A DNA stretch of 41,836 nt from Rhodopirellula sp. (GCA_002689655.1 NZHC01000024.1:1-41836), one strand, 5' to 3'; shown: positions 7,714 to 18,725, numbered from the stretch's first letter. The notes: generated by a model from the sequence alone, not told the origin. Made by a program: numbers and translations.

Positions 7714-10524
7714 TTGGCAGAAGACGAAAACGGTAACGAAAACGGTTCGGACATCACGCCCGAAGACCAAAATTCTGGAGGTGGAACCGGCGCGGGCGCT
7801 TTGAGGTTGATAGACCTTCCGATCGAAGACGAGCTTCGTGATAGCTATTTGACCTATGCAATGAGCGTGATTGTCAGTCGCGCCCTCCCAGACGTTCGTG
7901 ACGGGCTGAAACCTAGCCAGCGGCGAATTCTGGTCGCCATGAACGACCTGAACCTAGGCCCAGGAAGCAAGCGGGTTAAATGCGCGAAGATTTCCGGCGA
8001 CACTTCGGGCAACTATCACCCCCACGGTGAAAGCGTGATCTATCCGACACTGGTTCGGATGGCTCAAGAGTGGAACATGCGGCGAATGCTGATCGACAAG
8101 CAGGGGAACTTTGGCAGCATTGCCGGCCTTCCACCGGCTGCGATGCGATATACCGAGGCTCGGTTGAGTGCAGTGGCCGCGACCATGCTTGATGACATCA
8201 AGTTGGATACGGTTGACTACACCCCGACATATGACGAAGCCCGAAACGAACCAACGGTTCTGCCCAGCAAGTTCCCCAATCTGTTGATCAACGGTTCTGG
8301 TGGTATTGCGGTTGGAATGGCGACGAGCATTCCGCCTCACAATCCAACCGAGGTTTGTGATGCAGTGATTGCCTTGATCGACAATCCGGACCTGACCGTC
8401 GATGAACTGTTCGGAATCGTGCCTGGACCAGACTTTCCAACGGGCGGAATCATCTGTGGGCGTTCAGGAATCTGGCGTGGCTACCAGACGGGCCGCAGTA
8501 CGATCGTGCTACGCGCCAAATGTCAGATCGAGGAAATGAAGGGCAATCGATCACGTATCGTCGTGAACGAACTCCCTTATCAGCAAACTCGAGACGGTGT
8601 GGTCAAAAAGATCGCCGAACTCGTCAACGGCGATAAAATCAAGGGCATTTCGGGCATTCGGGACGAGAGCGATCTCAAGGAACCGGTTCGCTTGGTCATT
8701 GAACTCAAGCGTGATGCTGATCCCGATGTGGTACTGAATCAGCTGTACCAATTCTCGCCTCTACAAACCACGTTCTCGATGATCTTCCTGGCGTTGGTCG
8801 ACGGGAAACCGCGAGAACTGACGTTGAAGGAGATGTTGACGGAGTTCATTCGCCACCGCTTGAACGTGATCCGTCGCCGTACGCAGTTCCTTCTCAATCG
8901 TGCCAGACGGCGCAAACACACGGTCGAAGGCCTGCTGCTAGCGTTAGCAGACATCGACAAAATCATTCAGACCATCCGTGAAAGCCGTACTCAAATCGAG
9001 GCCAAACAGCGATTGATGGGGATCGAGTGCCCCGCGGCTATGATGCAACGGGCCTTGGGCGACGAGGGTTTCCAGCAATTCGTGCTGGAACGCGGCGAGG
9101 CGTCGGGGTATACGCTCACCAGCGTGCAGACCGATGAGATCCTGCGGATGCGTCTCGGACAATTAGTCAACCTTGAGCAGGAGAAGTTGTCCAAGGAACA
9201 CCAAGAGTTGCTCGCTGAGATCTCTGAATACCTCGATATTTTGGGCAATCAGACGCGGATCTACCAGATCATCAAAGATGACTTGGAAGAGATCAAACGC
9301 AAATTCGGTGACACTCGCCGAACCGAGATTTCTCAGATGGAACTCGGTAACATCAATATTGAAGACTTGATCACGGAAGAGACGATGGTGGTATCCATCA
9401 GTCACTCCGGGTACATCAAACGCACGGCTTCAAGTATTTACAACACGCAGAAACGTGGCGGTAAAGGACTCAAAGGCGCCAAGACCGATGACGCTGATCC
9501 GATCGAACATCTGTTTGTCGCTAGCACTCATGCTTATCTGTTGTTCCTGACCACAGCAGGTAAAGTGCGTTGGCAAAAAGTCTACGATCTGCCGCAATTA
9601 CCACGAGACAGCCGCGGGCGTGCCATCGTCAACCTGCTCAACCTCGAAAAAGAAGAACGTATCGCAGAATGCTTGGCGGTCCGAAATTTTGATCAGGACG
9701 GCTATTACGTGGTGATGGCGACTCGCAGCGGCCTCGTCAAAAAGACACCGCTGGAGCAATACAGCCGGCCGAAACGCGGTGGCATCATTGCCATTAAACT
9801 GCGTGAAGGTGACGAACTGGTTGACGCAGCCGTGATCGGCCCCGGAGACGAGGTGGTACTTGTGACGGCACAAGGCATGGCCATTCGCTTCCGTGAATCT
9901 GATGCCCGCCCAATGGGTCGGAACACTTCTGGAGTCAAAGGTATCACCCTTATGGGCGATGACCATGTTGTCGGAATGGTGGTCGCAGATCCAAGCGATT
10001 CATTGCTTACCATTTGCGAAAACGGGTACGGAAAACGAACCAAGTTCGGTCCCAACGCATCCGCCTCGGATACTGGCGAGGGCGACGAGGAACTCGCTTC
10101 CAGCGCCCGATACCGAACTCAGAAACGCGGCGGAAAAGGGCTCCGAGACATCCGCACCAGCGATCGAAACGGCCAAGTGATTGGCATCGCACGCGTCAAT
10201 GATGAAGATGAAATTTTCATGATGACCGCCAAAGGCAAACTGCAGCGCATCAAGGCCGCAGACATCAATGTCATCGGACGCAACACACAAGGTGTGCGAA
10301 TAATGAATGTTGACGAAGGCGATAGCCTGATCGCTGTTGTTCGGGTTCCAGCAGAAGAAGTTGCCGAAGAAGAAGCTGCCGACGCAGCGACACAACCCGA
10401 TGGCGAGACCGCCACCGGCGAAAATGTTGAAACACCAGCGTCCGGTGAGGATCACGTCCAACCGGAAGCAGGTAACGAAGAGACTGAAACCGAAGGCCCC
10501 GACAACAACGAGACGCAGGAATAA
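7714..10524 (+). CDS. gyrA: DNA gyrase subunit A
   Basis: A 936-residue type IIA topoisomerase subunit that cleaves and rejoins DNA and, with GyrB, adds negative supercoils. The breakage-reunion domain begins at [20 protein letters not shown]; the active-site Tyr is residue 146 in AMRYTEARL. The quinolone-pocket stretch reads [16 protein letters not shown]: the position equal to E. coli Ser83 is Ser107, but Asp82 is Glu106 and Asp87 is Pro111. The C-terminal pinwheel has two GyrA-box-like motifs, both QKRGGKGL (near 585 and 805). About 50 acidic low-complexity residues end the protein. The start must be TTG at 7714: an in-frame TGA lies at 7690 and no ATG or GTG is available before the conserved domain; AGGA is nine bases upstream. 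Confidence 0.97.
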   Translation: MAEDENGNENGSDITPEDQNSGGGTGAGALRLIDLPIEDELRDSYLTYAMSVIVSRALPDVRDGLKPSQRRILVAMNDLNLGPGSKRVKCAKISGDTSGNYHPHGESVIYPTLVRMAQEWNMRRMLIDKQGNFGSIAGLPPAAMRYTEARLSAVAATMLDDIKLDTVDYTPTYDEARNEPTVLPSKFPNLLINGSGGIAVGMATSIPPHNPTEVCDAVIALIDNPDLTVDELFGIVPGPDFPTGGIICGRSGIWRGYQTGRSTIVLRAKCQIEEMKGNRSRIVVNELPYQQTRDGVVKKIAELVNGDKIKGISGIRDESDLKEPVRLVIELKRDADPDVVLNQLYQFSPLQTTFSMIFLALVDGKPRELTLKEMLTEFIRHRLNVIRRRTQFLLNRARRRKHTVEGLLLALADIDKIIQTIRESRTQIEAKQRLMGIECPAAMMQRALGDEGFQQFVLERGEASGYTLTSVQTDEILRMRLGQLVNLEQEKLSKEHQELLAEISEYLDILGNQTRIYQIIKDDLEEIKRKFGDTRRTEISQMELGNINIEDLITEETMVVSISHSGYIKRTASSIYNTQKRGGKGLKGAKTDDADPIEHLFVASTHAYLLFLTTAGKVRWQKVYDLPQLPRDSRGRAIVNLLNLEKEERIAECLAVRNFDQDGYYVVMATRSGLVKKTPLEQYSRPKRGGIIAIKLREGDELVDAAVIGPGDEVVLVTAQGMAIRFRESDARPMGRNTSGVKGITLMGDDHVVGMVVADPSDSLLTICENGYGKRTKFGPNASASDTGEGDEELASSARYRTQKRGGKGLRDIRTSDRNGQVIGIARVNDEDEIFMMTAKGKLQRIKAADINVIGRNTQGVRIMNVDEGDSLIAVVRVPAEEVAEEEAADAATQPDGETATGENVETPASGEDHVQPEAGNEETETEGPDNNETQE

Positions 10525-10577
10525 ACCGCCAGTCAATCCACCCGCTTGCCGATAAAATTGGCTGGATCGACGCTCGC

Positions 10578-10607
10578 CACTCGACTGCTGGACACTCGAC
10601 TGCTGGA
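10578..10607 (+). repeat. 15-bp tandem duplication
   Basis: CACTCGACTGCTGGA occurs twice in perfect head-to-tail order, about 55 bases after the gyrA stop codon. It belongs to a group of similar short tandem repeats in this window. Confidence 0.9.
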
Positions 10608-10780
10608 CAAAAGTGCAAGATTCCGAAAAATCGTCAACTGCGAACGGGTCAACCGGCGAAGGTGCAAACACCGTCCTCAACGAGATAGTCAACTAAGGCC
10701 GGGCCTTAGCAATTGAAGTTGATCGGGAATGACCCTTTTTCTACGGCAAGCCTACCAGCAGCTAACTGTATTGAGTTCAC

Positions 10781-10812
10781 AAAAAAACCCGCCGGGCATC
10801 AATCCCGACGGG
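10781..10812 (-). terminator. Intrinsic terminator of gapA
   Basis: On the minus strand CCCGTCGGG and CCCGGCGGG form a 9-bp stem with one G-T pair and a 7-base loop, followed at once by seven T residues. It lies about 80 bases beyond the gapA stop codon, in the right orientation for a Rho-independent terminator. Confidence 0.85.
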
Positions 10813-10894
10813 CTTCATTTCGACACCGCGAGCATTCTGCAATGCGGTTATCATGACTCATAGACGTCTTCAACGGTCCCGAAAGTTGGGGCTC

Positions 10895-12272
<1,378 letters not shown>

Positions 12273-13160
12273 ATGAACCAGCCCCCGCGCCAACAGACCG
12301 CCAGCAGCCCGGATCCAGAACAAGTTTCAGAGGCCAAGCCCACGTCACCGAGGCCAGCTGACCCCCCAATTCCACAATGGCGGCGGCCCCGCGGTGTTGC
12401 TCCTGGCACTTGGGAATATGTTCACCAAAGGTCGATAGCGAACCATTACGACGCTTTTGTGGCAGATACACCGCTATGCGGCCTCGATCAGCAAATCCTG
12501 CAGGAGTCACTCCCCGGGCCAGATCGCCCTCATTCAGAGATCATTCTGGACCTCGGATGCGGCAGCGGCCGAACCGCTTTGCCGCTGGCAGAACGCGGGT
12601 ATGACGTGATCGGGGTCGACCTCAGTCACGCCATGCTCGAAATCATGAATAGCAAATTCATGGCCGGTTGTACTGCTGGCACAGTATTTCCCGTTCACGC
12701 AAACTTGGTGGAATTGGGCTGCTTTGCCAAACAAAGCGTGGATCATGCCGTCTGCCTGTTTAGCACCCTGGGGATGATCCACCGCAGAACCAATCGTCGC
12801 TTCATGCTCGAAACCCTTTCCCAACTCCTGCGGCCCGGTGGGACCTTCATTCTACACGTTCACCACCGCTGGGCTGCCCTGCAAGAGCATCAAGGTGTAC
12901 GACAACTTGCCCGATCCTGGTGGAATTCAATCCGCGACCGAAACAGTGAGTTTGGTGATTGCACCTACGCCTACCGAGGACTGCAAAGCATGTTCATGCA
13001 TCGCTTTTCAAGGCGAGAACTCAAACAGGACCTGAAAGCTACGGGATGGAACATCGACAGGATTGATCCGATTTCCATTGATGGATCCCACATCAACCGT
13101 AAAACCATCCTGGCCGGAGGTTTTGTTTTCCATGCTGTGCGAAGCTCCACTTCCCGGTGA
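12273..13160 (+). CDS. Class I SAM-dependent methyltransferase
   Basis: A 295-residue Rossmann-fold methyltransferase. The SAM-binding motif I is ILDLGCGSGRTALPLAERG near residue 91, followed by the acidic motif II GVDLSHAMLE and a motif IV region (DHAVCLFSTLGMI) and LRPGGTFILHVHHRW. The first 45 residues are Pro/Gln-rich and probably disordered. It lacks any recognisable substrate-specific region, so the acceptor (small molecule, lipid or quinone) is unknown. The ATG at 12273 is the first start in the frame; no clear ribosome-binding site is seen. It converges on cdd, with 248 bases between them. Confidence 0.85.
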   Translation: MNQPPRQQTASSPDPEQVSEAKPTSPRPADPPIPQWRRPRGVAPGTWEYVHQRSIANHYDAFVADTPLCGLDQQILQESLPGPDRPHSEIILDLGCGSGRTALPLAERGYDVIGVDLSHAMLEIMNSKFMAGCTAGTVFPVHANLVELGCFAKQSVDHAVCLFSTLGMIHRRTNRRFMLETLSQLLRPGGTFILHVHHRWAALQEHQGVRQLARSWWNSIRDRNSEFGDCTYAYRGLQSMFMHRFSRRELKQDLKATGWNIDRIDPISIDGSHINRKTILAGGFVFHAVRSSTSR

Positions 13161-13408
13161 ATCTCGTGACATCTCTACTGAACAGCATTCGAAGTGACTC
13201 AAAGATGAACATGCAGAAGATGCATGATGTGTTCATGAAACAGGTCGTGGGAAATCCGTAAAACCACAACGGGCATTGCTATCGCTGATTGCGATTAAGC
13301 GAACTGAAATGACCGATAAGTAAGTGTTCCAGAACAAATGGCGGCAAAACCCAACAGACATTTCCCTCGATTTTTCGACAGTCGTTACATTCGCGGCAGG
13401 TCGCCGAC

Positions 13409-13825
13409 TCAAGTGATTTCAGGCAAATCACCAGAACCAAAGGAGCGGGGCAACAACTCAGACAGGTTGCAGACGCTGCGGGCGCCATCGATCAGGTTGA
13501 CAAGGATGATGGGCGTATTGAGACCGAACTCGGCGAGAAACTGACGACATGCCCCGCACGGAGGAACTCCGCCAACGCTTGCAATTGCCACCCCCCGCCA
13601 TTTCCGATAGCCGGCGGAGACGGCTGCCGCTGCAGCAACTCTTTCCGCACATATCGATAAACCATAACTAGCGTTTTCCACATTGCACCCGGTAATCACT
13701 TGCCCATCCTGCATCAGGATCGCAGCCCCTACTTCAAATTTACTGTAAGGAGCGTACGCTCTTCCGCATGCGTCCACAGCAGAAAGAGCAAGCTGTTCAA
13801 TTCTTCGATTACTTAAACTGGACAT
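13409..13825 (-). CDS. cdd: Cytidine deaminase
   Basis: A 138-residue zinc enzyme that hydrolyses cytidine/deoxycytidine to uridine/deoxyuridine. The first zinc/catalytic motif is Cys59-Ala-Glu61 in LSICAERVA and the second is Cys90-Gly-Ala-Cys93 in PPCGACRQFLAEF, the three-cysteine pattern of the small homotetrameric type. The N-terminal AYAPYSKFEVGAA is also typical. ATG 13825 (MSSLSNRR) gives the usual length; the frame runs upstream another 28 residues without family similarity. It lies 124 bases downstream of a pyrimidine-nucleoside phosphorylase on the same strand, which makes a pyrimidine salvage unit. Confidence 0.95.
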   Translation of the reverse strand: MSSLSNRRIEQLALSAVDACGRAYAPYSKFEVGAAILMQDGQVITGCNVENASYGLSICAERVAAAAAVSAGYRKWRGVAIASVGGVPPCGACRQFLAEFGLNTPIILVNLIDGARSVCNLSELLPRSFGSGDLPEIT

Positions 13826-13949
13826 GCAAACATCCGTGAGGGTGACGAGGGAGCAAACGCGAGGCGTCTGCGGAACTTCGGCGACGACTTTGCGATACCC
13901 AAAGGCCAAATGCTGGATTTAAGATTCATTGTTGCTGCTCGAATTACAT

Positions 13950-15245
13950 CTACACATCCGCAATTTGTCTGTGCAACACCAGCGGCCTTGCAGCAACAGG
14001 ATCCTTGACCACATCGACTGCGGTCTGCAGCTCCCCAACATACTCGCTGACTCGATGCCGATCACAGTAAAGCGTAAGCAGCGGATCCCCTTTTTCAACT
14101 GCATCACCGATACGCCGATGTACTTTCAAGCCGACAGCATGATCAAGTTGATCTCCCCTCTTTCTACGTCCACCACCCATGGAAACAACCGCACGCCCCA
14201 AAGTCTGGCAGTCATACCCTGCGATCCACCCAGCACTCTCAGCAGTGATGACGTGCGATTCTGCGAGTGGCAGCGGACCTTGCCACTTTCCTTTTTGTGC
14301 GTGAAGCATGCGTTCAAACCTCTCAAAGGCAAATCCCTGATCGATCATTTGCTCGAGCTTCATTTTTGCGAGTCCCACTTCGTCGACCACTGACAATTTC
14401 AGGAGCAGTGTCGCGCCCAACTCAATCGCAAGATCCCGCACAATTCCTCTCTGACCCTGCAATACCTCAACAGCCTCATTGACCTCACACGCATTGCCCA
14501 CGGCCTGCCCGAGAGGTTGATCCATATCGGTTAGTAGAACAGAAGTCGGTAACCCGGCATCATGCCCAACCCCTACCAGCGTGTCGGCCAACTCGTGCGC
14601 GGCCTCCAGTTCCTTCATGAACCCACCCGCACCAACTTTGACATCCATCACCAGCGCATCCAGATCCTCCGCCAACTTTTTACAAAGGATGCTTGCCGTG
14701 ATCAGCGGAATAGATTCAACCGTTCCTGTCACATCTCGCAGGGCGTAAAGTTTCCGATCAGCAGGGGCAATTCGATCACTTGCCGACTTGATAAACACGC
14801 CTGTATCTGCCAGCACCGCTGCGGATTCCGTGGGTGACAAATCAATGGTAAATCCAGGTATCGACTCCAGCTTGTCGAGTGTGCCCCCACTAATCCCCAA
14901 GCCGCGACCGCTGATTCTCGGAACATCAAATCCACACGCAGCCAAGGTGGGTGCCAACACCATGGAGGTCTTATCCCCTAATCCCCCCGTGCTATGCTTG
15001 TCCACCCGCAAACGCTCATGCTTACTCTGATTCCGAGGAAGCCGGTCTCCACTATCCAACATCGCCCGAGTCAAAGCTGTCGTTTCCCGACGATTCATGC
15101 CACGCAGACAGACAGCCATCGCGAAAGCAGACATCTGATAATCCTCGACATCTCCGTTACAAAACCCTTCGATTAGGACGTGGATTTCCTGGTCGGTCAG
15201 AGCCTGACCCTCTCGTTTCTTGACCAACAGGCTCGGAATGTACAT
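13950..15245 (-). CDS. deoA: Thymidine/pyrimidine-nucleoside phosphorylase
   Basis: A 431-residue phosphorylase that splits thymidine or uridine with phosphate into the base and (deoxy)ribose 1-phosphate. The sequence has DKHSTGGLGDKTSMV (phosphate site), SGRGLGISGGTLDKLE and DVKVGAGGFMK, all hallmarks of the family, plus the C-terminal swivelling domain. The length is normal for DeoA/Pdp. ATG 15245 (MYIPSLLVKKREG) is the conserved start; the frame reaches upstream to 15347 without similarity. Its product chain joins that of cdd downstream. It is divergent from the HtrA gene, sharing a 235-base control region. Thymidine versus uridine preference cannot be told, so the symbol is approximate. 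Confidence 0.93.
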   Translation of the reverse strand: MYIPSLLVKKREGQALTDQEIHVLIEGFCNGDVEDYQMSAFAMAVCLRGMNRRETTALTRAMLDSGDRLPRNQSKHERLRVDKHSTGGLGDKTSMVLAPTLAACGFDVPRISGRGLGISGGTLDKLESIPGFTIDLSPTESAAVLADTGVFIKSASDRIAPADRKLYALRDVTGTVESIPLITASILCKKLAEDLDALVMDVKVGAGGFMKELEAAHELADTLVGVGHDAGLPTSVLLTDMDQPLGQAVGNACEVNEAVEVLQGQRGIVRDLAIELGATLLLKLSVVDEVGLAKMKLEQMIDQGFAFERFERMLHAQKGKWQGPLPLAESHVITAESAGWIAGYDCQTLGRAVVSMGGGRRKRGDQLDHAVGLKVHRRIGDAVEKGDPLLTLYCDRHRVSEYVGELQTAVDVVKDPVAARPLVLHRQIADV

Positions 15246-15480
15246 GTGTTCGCGGCGGTTTTGAGGAAGACAGACCATGCAAAGTCTTGAATGCCCGTTA
15301 TATTGCATGAGGGAAGAAAAGGCGATTCGATTTGGAGCTTCCCTCAAGAGGATCTCTCGCAGTCACCGCAAAAAACCGACCACTGGATTCAGCATGTACA
15401 ACTTTTGTCGCAAGAGCTGCTTGGAAAATGGTACATTTTCCAACGGAATATCGAGTGTTACTGCTGACAATCGACCGGTG

Positions 15481-16845
15481 ATGGACTGCGGACAGACGGC
15501 AAGCCTGATCGGTTTCCGTGTCTTCCTGCTATGGATGGCGTCCTGCGTGAGCGTTGTCTCCGCGGATGACCCTGAGCTGGGAAGTACGCCCGTCAGTGAG
15601 CCGATTTCTTCCCGCGCAGATGTCAATCCGACGGAATCACCTGCTGGCAAAACAAAGATCGACATCACCGATCTGGACATTGCCGAATTGGAATTATTGG
15701 TTGGACCCCGTGCGCTATCACGGGCGTTTCGCAATGCCGCCCGCAAGGCGACCCCCGCGACCGTCACTATTCTCTCCTATGGTCAAGTCAATGTGATGGC
15801 GAATCAAAATCCGCCAGCCGCACCCGCCAACCCCTTGGAAGGTGACGCCGAACCCGAACAACGCCCAGAACCTGACGAAAACCAACTGACGGGAGTCGGT
15901 AGTGGCGTGATTGTTTCCAAGGATGGAATGATCATCACCAACAACCACGTCATCACAGGCGCTAAAAGAGTGGTGGTGAAACTGGCTGACGAAACCGAGG
16001 TGGAAGCCACGGCAGTTCGTGGCGATGTCGATAGCGATGTGGCGACACTCAACATCAAACGCAAAGGAGGCTTTCCCGCAGTGGAACTGGGCAATTCGGA
16101 CTTGCTCGAAATTGGTGACTGGGTGTTGGCAATTGGAAGTCCTTTCCGCCTGGAAGCGACTGTCAGCGCAGGTATCATCAGCGCCAAAGATCGCGCTTTG
16201 CGACGTATCAGCCGCGGCCGCCTGCTGCAGACCGATGCTGCAATCAACCCGGGCAATTCTGGCGGGCCACTGGTCGATCTGGATGGACGTGCCATCGCAA
16301 TCAGCACTGCCATCGCCTCGCGGAACGGTTCCTATCAAGGGATTGGTTTCGCAATTCCAATCAACCAGGCTAAATGGATTGCAGATGAGCTTGCAGCGCA
16401 CAACAAAGTACGTCGCGCCGCCATTGGCATTCGCATGGCCGAACTGAACCCAAAAATCGCCGGCAAATTCAAACTACCTGTCGGCTTGGGCGTTCTCGCT
16501 TACCAAATCACAAGGGATTCTGCTGCAGAAAAAGCTGGGATCAAACCGCTGGATGTGATACTTGAATTTGCTGGCGAGAAAGTCAGCGACCCGAGCAGCT
16601 TCCAGGAAATCGTTGAACGCAAACCTGTGGGCTCGATCCAAGACGTCAAAGTCTACCGCAAAGGCAAAGAAATCATGCTGCAGGTGGAACTGGCAACCCT
16701 TGAGGACCCAACGTTGCAAAAAAAAGAAGAGTCGCAAAAGAACGACTCAAAAAATAAGAAACAGCAAAAAAATCCGAACGCGAAAAAGAGCAAAGCTTCG
16801 AAACCAAACGCTGACAAGTCGAAAGGTGAAACGAAAAAGGATTAA
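15481..16845 (+). CDS. HtrA/DegP-like trypsin-type serine protease with one PDZ domain
   Basis: A 454-residue exported protease. ATG 15481 gives a hydrophobic signal peptide ending near ASCVSVVSADD; earlier in-frame starts at 15277 and 15394 would hide it. The trypsin-like domain has the triad His156 (ITNNHVITG), Asp186 (DVDSDVATL) and Ser260 (NPGNSGGPLV). One PDZ domain follows (GLGVLAYQITRDSAAEKAGI to about residue 410). The C-terminal 40 residues are almost all Lys, Asn, Ser, Gln and Glu, an unusual basic tail. HtrA proteins remove misfolded envelope proteins. A second PDZ, found in DegP, is absent, so it resembles DegS or minimal HtrA. It converges on a transglutaminase-like gene. Confidence 0.92.
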   Translation: MDCGQTASLIGFRVFLLWMASCVSVVSADDPELGSTPVSEPISSRADVNPTESPAGKTKIDITDLDIAELELLVGPRALSRAFRNAARKATPATVTILSYGQVNVMANQNPPAAPANPLEGDAEPEQRPEPDENQLTGVGSGVIVSKDGMIITNNHVITGAKRVVVKLADETEVEATAVRGDVDSDVATLNIKRKGGFPAVELGNSDLLEIGDWVLAIGSPFRLEATVSAGIISAKDRALRRISRGRLLQTDAAINPGNSGGPLVDLDGRAIAISTAIASRNGSYQGIGFAIPINQAKWIADELAAHNKVRRAAIGIRMAELNPKIAGKFKLPVGLGVLAYQITRDSAAEKAGIKPLDVILEFAGEKVSDPSSFQEIVERKPVGSIQDVKVYRKGKEIMLQVELATLEDPTLQKKEESQKNDSKNKKQQKNPNAKKSKASKPNADKSKGETKKD

Positions 16846-16944
16846 AAACCAGCCTGCCGCGGGCAATCCCGAAGCAGAGAACGGCATGCCCCCTGGCAAC
16901 GCGTTCACTGGCCAACGAAATGACTGAATCAAACGTCAGGCTCG

Positions 16945-17961
16945 TCAAACGTCAATGATTTCACGTATGAAATTTGGATCCGGGTTACTCTTGCCCTTCT
17001 TATCGCACTTAAAAAACTCGCTCACGTAGCGAGTGATCGTGCGTTTCTCCGGTACCTTGAAGCGATCTCCTTTCTGCAGCACAGGGCGGTATTCATCCAT
17101 CCGCCCGAATTGACGTGTGCCTGCGGCCTGACAGGGGAACCAATGCCCTTTACCGGAAGCATCCTCGAGATAGAACTCGGGATAACAGTGTTCGGGAATC
17201 CAAACCATGCGGGCGGGGATTTTTGCATTTCTGCACAGGGCTACAAACAGGCTCGTCATTTCTTCGCAGTCACCGCGTCCCTCTCGCAGCGCCTGAGAAG
17301 CGTTCTTCAATGACCCTTCAACATATTTGACTTTATCGCGGACAAAGTCATAAATCTGCTCAACGCGTGCCCATGCATTGGGGACCTCTTCTGCAGCAAG
17401 CCCTCGCCAAGCTGCCTTGATACGTGCATTACTGCTGTCGATATATGGACTACTGGAAAGAAAGAATCGCAAGTCGCGACCTATCTTGGCCGGGATAACG
17501 AGATCCTCTGTTTGAGTTGGCCCAACAATACGTGATCGCTCGATGGCAATATTGAAAGTCATTTCCACGGTAGACCCAGCGGTCACGCGGGCCATTTTCA
17601 GCATCACCTGCTTCACACCACCACCGAGTTCGCGAGTATCCCAACCCGTGACTTGCGGATCGATCGTACGCCCCGTGACGGTAACCTTTTGCTCTGGCCA
17701 ATTCATTGGAACTGGAAAAGTGGCAAAAACATCAGTGCAGGTCACAGGCGTCTTTAGAACCAGCCCGATTCGCCAGTTCTGCACCTGTGGGGTTTCATAA
17801 CTCAGGCGTGTACCGCCCTCTTGTTCTGGTTTTTCTTGGCTCTGATCCTGAGCAGTCACCCTCGGCAACGCGCACATTCCAAGCGATGCCATACCGCCAA
17901 ACAATGCATGGCGACGGTTCAGCAGCCCAGTGGAATCCAACACACTCATCCGAACTCTCAT
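16945..17961 (-). CDS. Exported transglutaminase-like domain protein
   Basis: A 338-residue protein with a Tat-like N-terminus (LNRRHALFGGMASLGM) ending near VTAQD, so it is probably exported. The middle 130 residues form a beta-rich domain without a name I recognise. The C-terminal half is a transglutaminase-like papain fold: the Cys is in GRGDCEEMTSLFVALCR, followed by IPARMVWIPEHCYPEFYLED and GKGHWFPCQ, which supply the likely His and Asp. Such proteins are usually peptidases or peptide-crosslinking enzymes of the envelope. ATG 17961 is taken, but 17949 is also possible. A terminator hairpin for the preceding lipoprotein gene lies just upstream. Confidence 0.85.
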   Translation of the reverse strand: MRVRMSVLDSTGLLNRRHALFGGMASLGMCALPRVTAQDQSQEKPEQEGGTRLSYETPQVQNWRIGLVLKTPVTCTDVFATFPVPMNWPEQKVTVTGRTIDPQVTGWDTRELGGGVKQVMLKMARVTAGSTVEMTFNIAIERSRIVGPTQTEDLVIPAKIGRDLRFFLSSSPYIDSSNARIKAAWRGLAAEEVPNAWARVEQIYDFVRDKVKYVEGSLKNASQALREGRGDCEEMTSLFVALCRNAKIPARMVWIPEHCYPEFYLEDASGKGHWFPCQAAGTRQFGRMDEYRPVLQKGDRFKVPEKRTITRYVSEFFKCDKKGKSNPDPNFIREIIDV

Positions 17962-17998
17962 ATCCGTGCACCAAAGTACGGGGTGAAACAAAAACCGA

Positions 17999-18043
17999 AC
18001 GGTCGGAGCAAAGCATTGCCTTGGGCAACTTTGCTCCGACCGT
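17999..18043 (-). terminator. Long hairpin, probable terminator of the lipoprotein gene
   Basis: A perfect 15-bp stem joins 17999-18013 with 18029-18043. Inside it, after a 2-base bulge, a second 5-bp stem (TTGCC/GGCAA) closes a 3-base loop. On the minus strand the hairpin is followed by GTTCGGTTTTTGTTT. It lies 75 bases past the lipoprotein stop and just ahead of the transglutaminase-like gene. Confidence 0.7.
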
Positions 18044-18117
18044 CGCTCGCTACGATAAAATCAGTTTAACTGACTGGGTCTGAACAGGTCCAACGGATGG
18101 CCCAAACACCGCAAGTC

Positions 18118-18558
18118 CTATAGCGAGTTGCCGCCAGCGGACTCTTCCCACAGAATCCTGCTTCCATCCGTATCAAACTTACGCGCATTGAAGCTGTCAG
18201 TTTGCATTGGGCCGCCCGTGCCTCCCATGATCTGGCCATTTTGCGGAAGTACCTGACCGGATTGGTATGGATCAACGTTCCCGTAAGGTCCACAGCCGCA
18301 ATTATCGGGAACCGTTGTGCCGCAGCCGCCACCGGGCTGTGCCGAGTAAACCTGCCCATTGCATCCAGCAGCAGGTTGCTGATAGGTCCCCGGGTTGGGA
18401 GCCTGCATTGTATTTCCAAACAGGGGTGCTGCTGAGCCACCGCTGCAGAGTCCGCATCGTGCACCACGACCGAACAGAAAGTTTTTAACTCCGGAGCATC
18501 CGGAACTAAAGGTCACGAGCGTCATAACCGCGATGACCGAGCAAATGCGAGTGTTCAT
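18118..18558 (-). CDS. Small Cys/Gly-rich lipoprotein of unknown function
   Basis: A 146-residue protein beginning MNTRICSVIAVMTLVTFSSGC, a lipoprotein signal with the acylated Cys near residue 21. After it come Cys/Gly-rich motifs (ARCGLCSGG, GCGTTVPDNCGCGPYG) and Gln/Pro/Gly/Asn repeats, with a more charged end. ATG 18558 is supported by AAGGAAG six bases upstream on the minus strand. Small exported proteins with GLCGG-like motifs are frequent in planctomycetes, but I do not know their function. The Cys content suggests disulfides or metal binding. It is divergent from the alpha/beta hydrolase gene. Confidence 0.7.
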   Translation of the reverse strand: MNTRICSVIAVMTLVTFSSGCSGVKNFLFGRGARCGLCSGGSAAPLFGNTMQAPNPGTYQQPAAGCNGQVYSAQPGGGCGTTVPDNCGCGPYGNVDPYQSGQVLPQNGQIMGGTGGPMQTDSFNARKFDTDGSRILWEESAGGNSL

Positions 18559-18725
18559 GTTATCTTCCTTCATATGCATAGCGAGCGTATTCGGTAGTCT
18601 CAAAGACGAGACCACTGAAAATTAGGCCACAGACAATGATGTGCAAACGCAACATTGTTTTTTTTCTGCAACAATGTGGTGACTCAAGTGAACTTCCAAC
18701 AAGATCCACCGATGCGTTGTTCCCC

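Larger units (their letters stand above)
10525..10894. other. Intergenic region between convergent gyrA and gapA
   Basis: No gene is supported here. It holds a 15-bp tandem duplication near gyrA and an intrinsic terminator for gapA, described separately. A minus-strand frame of 230 codons (10000-10692) is a shadow of the gyrA 3' end. Confidence 0.6.

Noticed and set aside
10000-10692. Minus-strand reading frame of 230 codons
   Set aside because: It is antisense to the gyrA 3' end and gets its openness from gyrA codon bias; the protein is low-complexity Phe/Val/Ser.
13205-13236. Terminator between the convergent methyltransferase and cdd genes
   Set aside because: ATGAACA/TGTTCAT and inner TGCA pairs exist, but the stem has an asymmetric bulge and no T-run.
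15718-16401. Minus-strand frame of 227 codons opposite the HtrA gene
   Set aside because: Shadow of the protease gene, with no start site or motif.
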